From Rhabdornis inornatus (lineage: Eukaryota > Chordata > Aves > Passeriformes > Rhabdornithidae), in the NCBI GenBank assembly GCA_013397075.1, contig VWZS01003477.1, positions 868,001 through 932,000 on the forward strand: a stretch of DNA of 64,000 nucleotides, written 5' to 3'. The notes below the pieces were generated by a model, which saw only the letters and a list, made by a program, of their open reading frames with translations, was not told the origin of the DNA and searched no databases. Shown here piece after piece: positions 12,401 to 24,200 of the stretch (positions are counted from its first letter, which is position 1; every line of letters starts with the position of its first letter). Made by a program: the position numbers and the translations under genes.

Positions 12401-15400
12401 GTTGGGTCCATTTGCCATGTTCAATCGATCACAAAATGGTTTGCTCATAGACAATAAAGTAAAAAGCAATAAACAATTCCTTTATACTACATTGTGTATT
12501 CTAGTTTGCTTCTTATTTTCACTCATGGTCCTGGCTGAAATGAACACCCTGGTGTATCACAGGTCACTGTCTGCTAGAAAGTTGAATTTCTTCTTCTCGT
12601 AATTTTAGAATAATATTTATGGCTTATGTCCCTTGACCCAGAAGTTGGAAGAGTGTGCTTATAAATCCATGACCTTGTAAAACATTTCTGTGAGGATTAA
12701 ACTTCCTTGCTGCTGCTTCTCCCTGTGTTATTTTTGAGTCTCTATACAGATAGCACATAGAATGACTATATAGGAACTTGCACTAGAGGTAGCCGAATAC
12801 CATATAGCACTAAAATGATGGATCATCTTCTAATGTAGAGATAGTCCACCCACCCTGCTCTCTTTAGCTAGAAATGCTGTGGTTCCACTGTGCTGACATG
12901 CACTCATGATATTTTAAGCAATTATTCCAGTTGCTGCAGTGCTTCTTATGGAGAAGCAGCATGAACTCTAGATGGCTTGGAGAGATGGTATAATACTGAT
13001 TTTACTCACTAAGTTCTGAATCTTTTTTCTGGTAAAAGCTGGCAAGCATCAAACTATCAGGTTCTGAGGTCACGCCTTATGTTTACATCTGCTGGTTGTG
13101 GGGCATTTTTGGCCAGCTGCCTTCAGACCTCTGTTCTGCACTCTGGATCATCACTGCCACCTATGGTGAAGAAGCAAGTGTTGTGTACAGAAGTAGTAAT
13201 CCAAGTTTGAGAGGCAGCACTTCCCCATATGCTTCTAGCAATAATGAAACCAAAATTGCAGGAGCCAATTATTTTGACAGGACAAGAAATCAGTCCAGAC
13301 AAGGAAAGGTTGTATTAAAAGGCACCGGCATAAATTGTTCCAAGAAAACCAGACTGTGTTCCAAGGGCTTTGAACACCCCAAACTGAGGGGGCTGGGAGT
13401 CAGTGGCAAGGGGGAAAGCAAGATTGCAAGACCAAGGAGCTGGTGGCTGATAATAAGGATCTAGTCTCCTGCTGTTTCATGATCATTCATTGTCTCTAAC
13501 AGTGAGTATTTTATGAAATGTGATACTTAATTGTGGGGTGACTTGCAGGGATATTTCTTTGGGCTCAAAAAGTAGGCTGGATGGAATTTTACCAAAAAAA
13601 TCCTCACTTTCTCTATTTTTTCCCCTTTGTCTCACTACTTAAGCATTTTTTATATTTTCATATAAAGCATTTATGAGACTTCTTCCTGAAGTATAATTGG
13701 AAAACATAAGTAGCTTAGGACTATAAGAATATCCAGCAACCTTCTCCCAGCAGACAGGAGTAAATCCTGAATAAAACTGCTGAGTTTGTCTCTAATCACT
13801 CTTGCTGGCAAGTGGGGCCCAGCAGTCTCTGGGTGAGTGTGGAGTGTCAAGGCCAAAGTGAGTGTCCCCAACCAGTGTCCTGTGGAGAGGCAGGTGTTGA
13901 AGAAGACTGAGAAACTGGATTTGCTCTCCTAAACACATGGAGCTGTGTCTGCCTGACTCTGGGCACAGCTCGACACCAGAAGGGATGTCCCATCTGCTGC
14001 TGGAGATGCAAGAAAAAGGAAGTAGCCATTTGAACAGACCTATCACCTTTACTGCAGATACTGGGAGAACTGAGGCTACTGTGGTTTGTATTGATACCTG
14101 TACAGAAGCATCCTTTCCAAGCACCCAGTGGGGGCACTGGTACTAGCACAAGGACTTCTTGCACAGAAGACAAGAAGTGATTTGTCTGCTTTCCTCCCAG
14201 AGGAGACAAACTTAACCCAGACTTGTCAGCAATGAGGTACTGAGTTGCTGGAAATATGTGAGTCAAATAGTAGACTTGAGTGAAGAATTAGGTCCCTCTT
14301 AACATCGAGTTTTCAAGTAAAGCAAAAGGCTAGGAGAAAATGAATTGGCCAGAGCCAAATATTTTCTTAATCTTAGTTTTCTCCTCAGCACCTTTCCTGT
14401 AACGTTAACTATCAGAGATTGCTTATTTTTACAACTTATTGTATGGGAAATCCCCTTTAAATGTATTTCTGAAAAGCAACAGAGTATTTCATGACAATGA
14501 TAAAGGCAACCCTATGTCTCTGCAGAGAGGCAGGCACAGTGGGAGACAAACCCAGAAACAGTTTTTTCACTCATGGCTTGACCATTGCTAGAAGGCATGC
14601 ACAATGTAGTTCCAACACAAATATGACAGCAGCTGGTATTTCCACAGGAGACAAAGTTGTGATCGATTCGTCCTAGCTCCAGCTCCTGCTGACTCACAAG
14701 TCCCTTCTGTCTTTCTCACTGGGACTTGAGTCAGTCCAAAAAACAAGAGGAATTTCATTATGGAGGCTTGCCTGGAAACCATGTGGAGAGATGAACTGAA
14801 AATATGGCTATCTCAGGCATAAAATTTGTTCTGCTGGGAGCTATTTATTGACATTTAAATTATAGTTCAGCAAGACTTTGCTATGGCCTTACTGCCAGGG
14901 AAAATGGTTTGTTGATGGAAGAAGCCTATGGAGTTCATGACTGTGATTTTATCACAGAAAAACGCTATATATTTTAGCTGCTTTTTTGTAGCTGCAGTTG
15001 TTGTGTGTCTCCTTTTTCTTCTGTTTCTGTTTTTGTTGTTTAATATTATTAAAATAATTTACATGACACATTATTCTGGTTTAATTTCAAGTGAAATTTG
15101 GCAACTTCTACTGGTGAGATAAGGTTTAATTGCTCTCGGCATTTTAAAAAGAAATGCAAACGACAAAGATATTAAACTGACAAATTATGACAGCTCACAT
15201 AACACCTTTTACAATGGATGTTTTCCATGCATTTTTAATACCCAGAACAGTCAGCCTTAATACTACCATATTTAAAGTAAATCATTATTCTAATGGAGAC
15301 ATTTTGCTTTGTCAGGCAATACACAATCAGCAGTTTTCAATAAAGAATATGAAAACTGTTTAACATTAATTCTGTGACACCAACTCATAAAAGCCAGACA

Positions 15401-18400
15401 ATTTATAAATGGGGCCAATATGCTGCCCTTAAATTGGGATATTAAGGAATAATTAGAGCACAGTAAGGGCAGGTTGCCAAACGTAACTTTTAAATTCCTC
15501 AGTTTGTATCACTTAGCACAGTGATTGTAATGTCTTATATGCCTTCTGTAAGGCATAAACATGCATTTCCTACAAAACAGCTCAAGACACCCACAAGAGG
15601 TTGAAGTAGCTGTTTACTTTGGCATGAGTGGCTTCAAGAGGCATAAAGCACCACAGAATTTAGGAATAATGATGGCTTTGGGGTTAGAAAGGGAAATTGG
15701 AAGCCATGGTAGAGTCCGCTTTTCTCAGTTTTTCTACAAAACTTGGCAGTGGGTTCTTTTGTTTGTTTGTTTGTTCTCTCCTTTGGTGTCCCATGAAGGC
15801 CATGTCTGCTGTGGGTGACAGGAGGTCCTTGAGGCAGCTCTGAGCACGTTGATAAGGTGGGGTGCCCTTTGCCCAGCGGACACTCATCTGAGCCCCTAAA
15901 CAGCACAGTCACATCAGCACTGGAGGCTGGACCCTGACTGGTGAGCCAGCTGGAGTTGGATGGGATGGTTAGGTGAGTCTTACATGTGCACAGCATCCAG
16001 CTCAGGACACAGCTGTTCTAGCTCGAGCTGGAGGATCTTTCAACACCGTGCTGTTAATTGATGCTAACCCCACCCCTGCCCACAGTTTTGGAGGTGCCAT
16101 CCACCCTGATGAACTACCTGTCTTATTTAGAAGCTGGAGAAGGTTACACAGTGCTGTCTGAGGGCATCTTGGCAATTCCTGAGGTTAGATAGTCTAGTAG
16201 TGGGGAAAAAATACTTTTTTTTAACCTACATGTGGGAGGTTCTCAGGCAAAAGTAAATGTGATGAAGTCTTGAGCAAGCTTTTGAGGTTCCTCAAGATGA
16301 ACAATTTACTTTGCAATATCTAAGGGTGATGAGCAGTACATTATATTATTTTATTGTCCTCAAAATAATGTAATATCTATCAACATTCCTTGTTTTAGCT
16401 GTGAGTGTTGTCACATCAAGACAATTCTTTAACTGAATTACTACGGGAGATGAAGTAGCTCTACACAAAGCTCTTCATTCTCACACAAGTTTCTGTCACG
16501 TTTGAAAATCCTCAAGTTCTCTAAGTGTTATGTATATTCTCTTGTACTGTATCTCAGGAAGCCTGACTGCAAAGAAGAGCAGGAAGGTATAAAACTGGCA
16601 AAGTATATGTGCTGCTCAGCACCTTTAGAGTCTTATTTCGAGCTGCTGGAGGAGAAAGAGTGGAGGCAGAGTTATTTCCCAAGATGTTATCTTCTCCCGG
16701 GGAGGAATAAGAAGGATGATTGCGGGATTGCCTTCCTCTCTCAGGTGGTAGCCTGCCTACTGCTCTACTCTGCTCTGCGGGTGAAGAAGTCAGTGATATG
16801 CCACTTAAGCCAAGGGGGCAGTTTGTGCAGCTATGGTTTAAGAACACTTTTCTGAGAGTAGTGTTTTTCCATTGCACTAGTGATGCTGTGTGTGCATCAG
16901 TGAAGTCTTGAAGTCTGCTTCTCCCGACAGTCCCTACAGCCTGTTGAGACAGGCTGTTAGCTGCTCTGTGGAATGGCTTGCAGATTTGGGGACAAGATTG
17001 CCCTAAGTTCCCTCATCACTGCTTGCAACCACAGCTAGGCTTCTTTGGGGTTTTTTAAGCAAAATTTGAAATTCTGAGGGCAAATTCTGCTTTTTTCCCC
17101 TTGTAGAGCAGATGGCTCCCAAGCGTTACAGTTTGTGTACGTCTTTCAGATGCAGATAGGTTGTGCATCCATTTCAAAGGAGCACCCTCAGGGTGAGCTA
17201 GGTGGAGACAGGAGTCAAAATCCTTCCCAGACCAGCATTTAACTACACTTTTATGTCATTGTTGCCTCTTGCTTTGATCTCATTTTCCTCTGCTCTGCTT
17301 TTAAGCTTTTCCCGCAGGGCAATAAGCGCAACCTCATGCACTCGATCAGACTGCTAATGGAGAAGGGGGTTGCCACCATGACAGCTGATATGTGCTTGCC
17401 TCAAAAGCACCACAGATAAACTTCTCAGCACATGCTGGAGGGAACTATGCAACCTCAGGCTTTCCTTTTCTCTGCTTCTGTCATGCCACCCTAGTTTTTC
17501 ACACCTTTGCCTTTTACAGCTTCTCAGGAAAGCACCAAAGTGTCCACAGAATGCAGAAGTGGTGCTTCCCACAGCAAAGCATCTATTGCCTGCTGTCGTG
17601 TTGGATTGGTCCCCATAGCTCCTGTTGTCCCTTCACTTTCACATTCTCATGCTGGTCTGCATGGTCTGTGTGAATCTGCAGGACTGGGGTTTTTCTTTTT
17701 TTTAAATTTTTTAAAAGTTTTTTTCCTTCTGTCCATTTTCACAGTCACAGTGTGTTACGGGCAGAATGAAAAAGGAGAAAAAGTATTTAGACGATATTAG
17801 TAGCTTGGCAACCATTAAGCTTTCCCGTGGCTTTGCAGAGGAATTTGGAATGCTTACATTCTGTACTTCCCTTTATCTTGCCATGCACTGTGCACCAGAG
17901 CTCCAGTTCTGCAACTGATGCCACGGAAGTAGGTTGCTGTGCTCAAATCCAGGGTTTGTCTGAGTCTTCTGAGTCAGTTCGGTGTATGCATTGCTGATTT
18001 AGGTTGCTTCCAACAGGGATCACCCATTGGCTGTCTCATACTGTTTGGAAGGAGGAGTAGGGGAGATACTAACTGCAGCTTGGTTTCTAGGAACAGAAAC
18101 AAAATTATAAGATGAACACTTACCTGTATCAAACTGGGCTTCTTCTCAGCTGAAGGAAAAAGCAAAGAAAATTTTCACATGCTCCATGATTTGCCTGCTT
18201 GCCAAATCCCTGGTCACATCAGCTGGACCCAAATGTGAGAAATTAGAGATTCTTTACATAGGTGTGAAAGGACTTCCCATAGCTGAGAAGTGGCCCTTAA
18301 CCTATTTCAGCTTTTGCTCTGTCAAAGGTGACTTATCCAAGATATTTACCATCCTTAAGCATATCAACATTTCCACTTTGCTCCCAATATTTTCCTCCTA

Positions 18401-21172
18401 TTTCATTATACTAAATCAAATTCCATTATGTGTTCATTTATAGAACAAGCTGTGTTCTCATGATATTTATGGATGGCTGCATCACGTGCTTTATGCAGGT
18501 CAAGAGACATTGCAAACACAAAGGAACAAAGATGATTCCCAAGCACACCAAGGCACTCCTCAGCATGTGGAGGACTGACTTGCAGCTGTGACATTCAGCC
18601 ACTGCATGGACCCTTTAGAGAGTTTGCAGTGCTTAGACACTCTCAGAGATGGAATGCTGGGCTAGGTGCATCTTTCCTGTGTGTATAGGAGGGATGAAAG
18701 TATGGTAGAGAGGCAGGGAGCCTGCTGCAATATGCGTTATAGTAGCGGTGAGTAGGGAGAGTACTGCAAAAGAGCTGCAAACAGTTGGCCACACGAAGGC
18801 ACAGAGCCGACATTTATTTTGTAGCCCAGAGATGAAGCTGGCACAGCTTTCTGGCCTTCTGTTTGTGGTCTAGGAAGGCAATGAGTTGCCTGGGCTCAGG
18901 AACATTCTGAAGTTTACCAGGTAAGTTTCACAATGTATCCTCTTGGTGTCCTTTGTGAGAGAACTACATGCTCTTAAGGAAATTATTATTAATCTGCCCT
19001 GCAATAATTTTTAGAGAGTAAATGAGGTAGACTCATAAGCATTAGCTAGTGAGTTTGACATCAGTCCCAGGCAAAAATATGAAACAGATGATACAGGAAC
19101 TGAGCCAGAAAGAATTAAGAGATTGAATACAAATACTTTCAATTAACATGGGTTGGAGGAAAAACAGGTTTGAAGGAAACATTTCATCTTGCTGCATGAG
19201 AAGATGCTTGGCTTGGTTCTGATTTGTAGAACCTAAAATTATTCAAAACCTATACACTATGTATCAGAGGTGTTCTTCTGTGCCCAAATGCCAGGTTTCA
19301 AAATGCAAGTGTACTTTGGAATTGTTGTCACTCATCAGGTGTGATTCAGGAGGTATCCAGCAAGAGCTGGTCCTTTGCTCCAGCTGTACTGTGCTACTGG
19401 CACTGACTAGCAAGAAAATGAAAAATTTTATTTAGGCAAGAAACGAATGCATTCAGTATGGACAAAGGAAAGGCCATATAACCAGGGACAAGACTAAATA
19501 GATCATAGCTACATATTGGGAGGCTCAGTGCTGAGAGGCAGCAATTTTCAAAAATATTTACATAATAGCATAATGCTGGAAGCACATGTGCAACTGATGA
19601 GCTGTGTCTCAGAGAGCTGAGACACTCCTTACATGTATCTGCAACACTGAAAGGTCCTGTCTTGCTCTGGTTGGAGCACTGGAGTGACTGCTTCTGGGAT
19701 ACCAAGTAATCTTTGGTGTCCCATGTCTTCCTTGAAACACAAAAACATGAGGAGGGTTCAAGAAGCCTTGCAACAATGCAATCTGAGCTACTGTAAAAGA
19801 AAATTTTGTAATTCTGAATCTCCTTTGCACCTAACCCTAAAATCCCTTTGCAGCTTTCTAACTATAATAATCCTACATATTGTTCCGTTGCTTCTTGCTG
19901 GAAAATACCAATTTGGACCTCTTAGTTCCCATTTATTAATAAATATCACAAAGATCCCTCTGTAGAGATATATTGTTGGCAACAACAATATATCTCTACA
20001 TTAATATGTCTGTGTATATCTATATTAAATTAAAATATTGGTCATTGGTGATGCTGAATCTATTTCGAATTTGAAAAAGGAAGGTGACTACTAACTAGCA
20101 CAAGTAAAAAACAATACTGCACAACTTACGTCAGACAGACTGCTAAGAAGGCTGGAAATTAGGGGTCCCAGGTGTTAGAAAGCTGCCAGCAGGATGCTTC
20201 TTAATCAATACTCAGGATTTCTCCTTCCAGTTTTAATAAAGGCTTTGTTTCCACTGGATCTTAAGGCTGCTTCTGCCTTAATTGCCACCTGTCGGACACA
20301 ACAGAACAGCATCACTGGCACATACAAGCCTTGGCTATCCTGCCTTCTCAGCACCAAAAAAGCTTCTTGAAATGATGCCTATTATATTGCTTTTCAGTGC
20401 ACAGGTAGTTAAATGAAAGATGTTTAATTCTTTCTTATCACCCCAGAGTCAGCACCAGCCAGAGATCCTGTACAAAGCATTAACTCATGTTCCTTTCAGG
20501 TGGTAAAGTACTAGTGAGAGAGACAGGTGGGGGTAAGTCAGAACCAAGTAAATGATTTATATCCACTCACACCTATGGAGGGGCAGATTCTGTCATTATT
20601 CCAGCCTCTCTGAAACTGGGCACAATCCCCATTTCTCAGTGTTGCTGCCAGCCTGGCAATGTAGCTGGAGCTCTTACACAGCTGCAGAGAAGACCATGGT
20701 TAAACACTGCCTGGATGTTACAACCAGCAGGAAGCTTCCGCTGGCTAAACCTGACTTTAGGTTACTGCAAGGCTACACTTCCCAGTCTTTCCACCATTGC
20801 TTTGGGCAGGTGCTGTGGCTTTCTCCTGTGTACTCCAGAGAGAGATAGTTTTCTTAATTTTTTTTTCTAATCAAGTAGTTTAAATCATATCTTTCAGTTT
20901 TTTATGTCATTCTTTGTGTGGCAGCTAAGAATCCTACACCACAGGGCACCCTTGCCAGAAGAGGCCTCCTGGGACTAAAGAGCTGGAAACAGCAGAGTGG
21001 GTTGTGGTGAGGGTGAATGCTGTCATTGGAGCAAGCAGACAGTGTCTGCAAACTCCACAGTTCCTAAAATAACAAGCAGTTCATTAGGCCTTAAATAGAC
21101 TATGTATAAGATAATACAGTCTGCTGATGAGAGCCCTCATCTGTCCTTCTCTGCACCTACTTAAAATGTGGA
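9436..21172. other. Non-coding stretch, no recognised gene
   Basis: No exon could be recognised. The part at about 14.8-15.6 kb is AT-rich with few low-complexity runs and looks like a conserved non-coding element by style. The perfect hairpin lies at 19.96 kb. A splice-like bracket (acceptor TCTAG, donor CAG|GTAAGT) encloses 47 bases at 18874-18920. Confidence 0.55.
19961..20000. repeat. Perfect 18-bp inverted repeat with 4-base loop
   Basis: The left arm TGTAGAGATATATTGTTG (19961-19978) and right arm CAACAATATATCTCTACA (19983-20000) are exact reverse complements, separated by GCAA. The arms are AT-rich. The hairpin is too short for a typical pre-miRNA and has no U-run terminator context. 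Confidence 0.9.
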
Positions 21173-21280
21173 GGTTGGTTTTTTTTGTTTGTTATTTTTT
21201 GTTGTTTTTTTGGATTTTTGTTTTGTTTTGTTTTTTGTTTTTTTGGTTTTTTTGTTTTGTTGGTTTTGGGGTTTTTTTGG
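21173..21280 (+). repeat. G/T-rich low-complexity tract
   Basis: T runs are broken by G, GG or GGGG, with only occasional A. This is the same kind of tract and strand as the one at 9.3 kb. The Phe-rich frames across it are artefacts. Confidence 0.85.
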
Positions 21281-24200
21281 AAGGAGGACTAGAAACAAGA
21301 GTCCAGCCCTATGCCACTATGCTAACAGTACTTTATTCTCCATGCGAAAACATGACCAGTATTTCCCCCTAATCCCATCTGGCAGGATAAAAGTCCTCAA
21401 ATACCAGCAAGATCAGGTTATTTCTGTCACTGGAAAGTCAGAGAAGCAGGAATTAATCCCTTCAAGCAGAAAACAATATTGAGTCAAGAATCACCCCCTA
21501 AACTGTTCTGTGTCGTGCCCAAGCTATTGCATGGATGGACAGAAAGGGTCTTTCCATCTAAATGCTGGTGTTGTGTGGGATTTAGGCTGGAAATAGAACC
21601 CCTGTAACACAAATGACAGACAGCCTCACTACCCAGCACTGTGATATCTAAGCTCATCTCTTGGGAATGGGGACCCTAGGAGAGAGGACAAGCTTTTTCC
21701 CCAAATATGCCTTCTTCGGACAGCCCCACGTCACTTGAAAAGGCTCCTCAGCAAGCACAGTCTTCAGGACTCTCTGGGACTCTTCAAAAGGGGCTGGGCA
21801 CTATTTCTCCACCAGTGTGAGTGCTAGCAGGGCATTGCTGTGGTGCCAACTGCTGTGGTGATACTCCCAGGGGGATGTTTAGTTACCAAGGAGGAAAGCT
21901 CCAGTGTACAGGTCATTCTGGTGTGGCTGGGCAGCAACGAAGGAGGGGGTTGAGGATTGTGGAACTGAGAGTTTGTGGATCCAAGCAAATCTCAGTCAAA
22001 GGAAATAATTTCTCACAAAGCTATGCCTGTATTATGCCTGTTGCAGATCTATTTGCCGGGTGCTGCGGGGAAATAGCCACCACATACAACATGTGCATTC
22101 TTCATAGCAAAGGGAATGGGAGTCAAGGAGTCAGCTCTGGGTGCAGGCTTTTCTTGTAACCTTTTGCTCACATTCACAAACAATGCCCTATTGTGGTGTT
22201 GTTTCCTGCAGATTGTTCTAATAACCACTGAGCAGTGAAGCATGAGCACGTGTTCAGGTTTCTTACATTGAATTCTAATGTGATAAAACATGCCAGTTTT
22301 CTAAGGGTCAATAAAAATTGCACAAGAAAGAGAACTGGATAAGATGGAGCACATGGAACTTTGTTGTAACTCTCAAAACTTGGAAGCTTCCTGGAAGAAA
22401 CGGATTTTATACCTAAGGACACACAATGTTTGCTTTTTTTTTTCTGCTATTTTATAACTTGTCAGTTATATTGACACGTCTCTTCTCTAAAAATGCATAG
22501 CCTGATGTGGGTAGTAGAGCTTTCACAAAGGCTTGATTGCAATTATAATGGGTGTAGGGTTTTTTGTGTGTGTGAAAAATACTTGCATGGTATTTGAGCC
22601 AGTACAAATGCTGATCAAGTCCCTTGCCAGCAAAAACAAGGAGTCCCAGAGCTCCTGTGTGGCTGCTTCATTGCACATGTGCTTGAGTATTAGAGATCTT
22701 TACTGCACCAGCAAATTTGCAGTATGTTAGGTATAAAACTTACTGTCAGTGAGATGCATTGTAGTGGCCTGAGTGAAGTAGCACCAAAGAGGAGCAGGAT
22801 GATGACTCCTTTTGGCAGCTCAGTACCAGGCTGTTGGCAGCAGACTCGTGATGTGTGCACGGAAATGTTCTGTCTGTGGAGAAGGTCACCCTCCCCCATG
22901 TTCTGGGTTGTCTTTTGTCCTTTAGACTGACTCAGCTTTTAGCAAGCAATAACCTGAGAGCTACGTGATGTCATGTCGTTTGGAACAGTTTGCAGTCAGA
23001 TAAATTACTTTCAGTGTAAAAATTAACACACAAGCCTAAGAAAACTTCAGAAAATGTATGGATTTTTCTTACTAAGGTGTTTGGTCCATTAGTTAACCCA
23101 TGTTGCTAGACAACTCATACAAAAAAAAAATGCTTTGCATGAATTATGGATCCAGTTGTCTCATGTTAGTTAACTAGATGGGCCAAATTATTTATAAAAG
23201 CACCTAATTCTTATAATATATTAAGGAAATGCCAGATTTTCATAGGTTACTAGCACAATACTAGTTTAATAACACTACTAGCTTTATTAAAGTGTTTAAT
23301 CTACTAGTTTAATAACGAAAAACCTTAAAAATCAGAATTTTTTTTCTCTTAGGCTGGTAAATAGACATTTTTAATATGTCTTACTTTCTATACCTCTTAG
23401 AGTCCATATATTTGAACTTCAGGAAGTCTCACTGCTGGAAGTCCTATTCAGAATTCTAAAAATTGTATAGGATTAATAGGATGGTTTAATACGAATGTCT
23501 ATGCACTGGGAAGGTTTTTAGTGATGCTGGCCACACAGGAAAATTTGTGTGTTTTTACCTGGGACAGTATAAAACTGACTTGCATCCGTTTCACATATCT
23601 ATACATAGATATATGCATAATCGTAAACACATTCACTTTATGAATTATTTTACTTAAACTCAACCTGCTTTATGAGGCCAGGAGTTAGTACTGAGTGCTG
23701 AGCAAGGGTTAAGTCTCCATACCTTTAAAAAAATTGACTTTTATTAGCTTGAGCTGCAAGGATCTGACCCCTGACAATGTAATGTTATTTTAACCACACT
23801 TTGTTTTGAATTGAATAGAATCAATTGCCTGGATTCAGATGTCCCATGCTGGGACATTGAGCTTTTGTGAAATTCAGCTGCACAAAAAGAAGGTGGCCCT
23901 ACTTCGTCCCTTAACCAAAAGGTGATCTCTCTTAAGGGCTACTCTAGAAAGGAAGAGACATTTTTTTCTCTGTATACATTATTTAAAAACCTAAAAAGTG
24001 CTCTGTGCTTTCCTCAAATGTTAATCTGCATACTGCACTCTGATTTATGTTCAGCATGTCAGGATAATGGGGATGGAAAGCACAGGACACAATTCTTGGT
24101 CGCATAAATACATTGTAAAACATTCTGAAAGTTCTCAGTCTGTCTCCAGCAACGGACCATTAAATAAGAGGAATAAACATAGAAGGGACCATTGACCTGA

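Noticed and set aside
21127..21482. Phe-rich hydrophobic frames resembling transmembrane peptides
   Set aside because: They are translations of the T/G-rich tract in two frames and not proteins.
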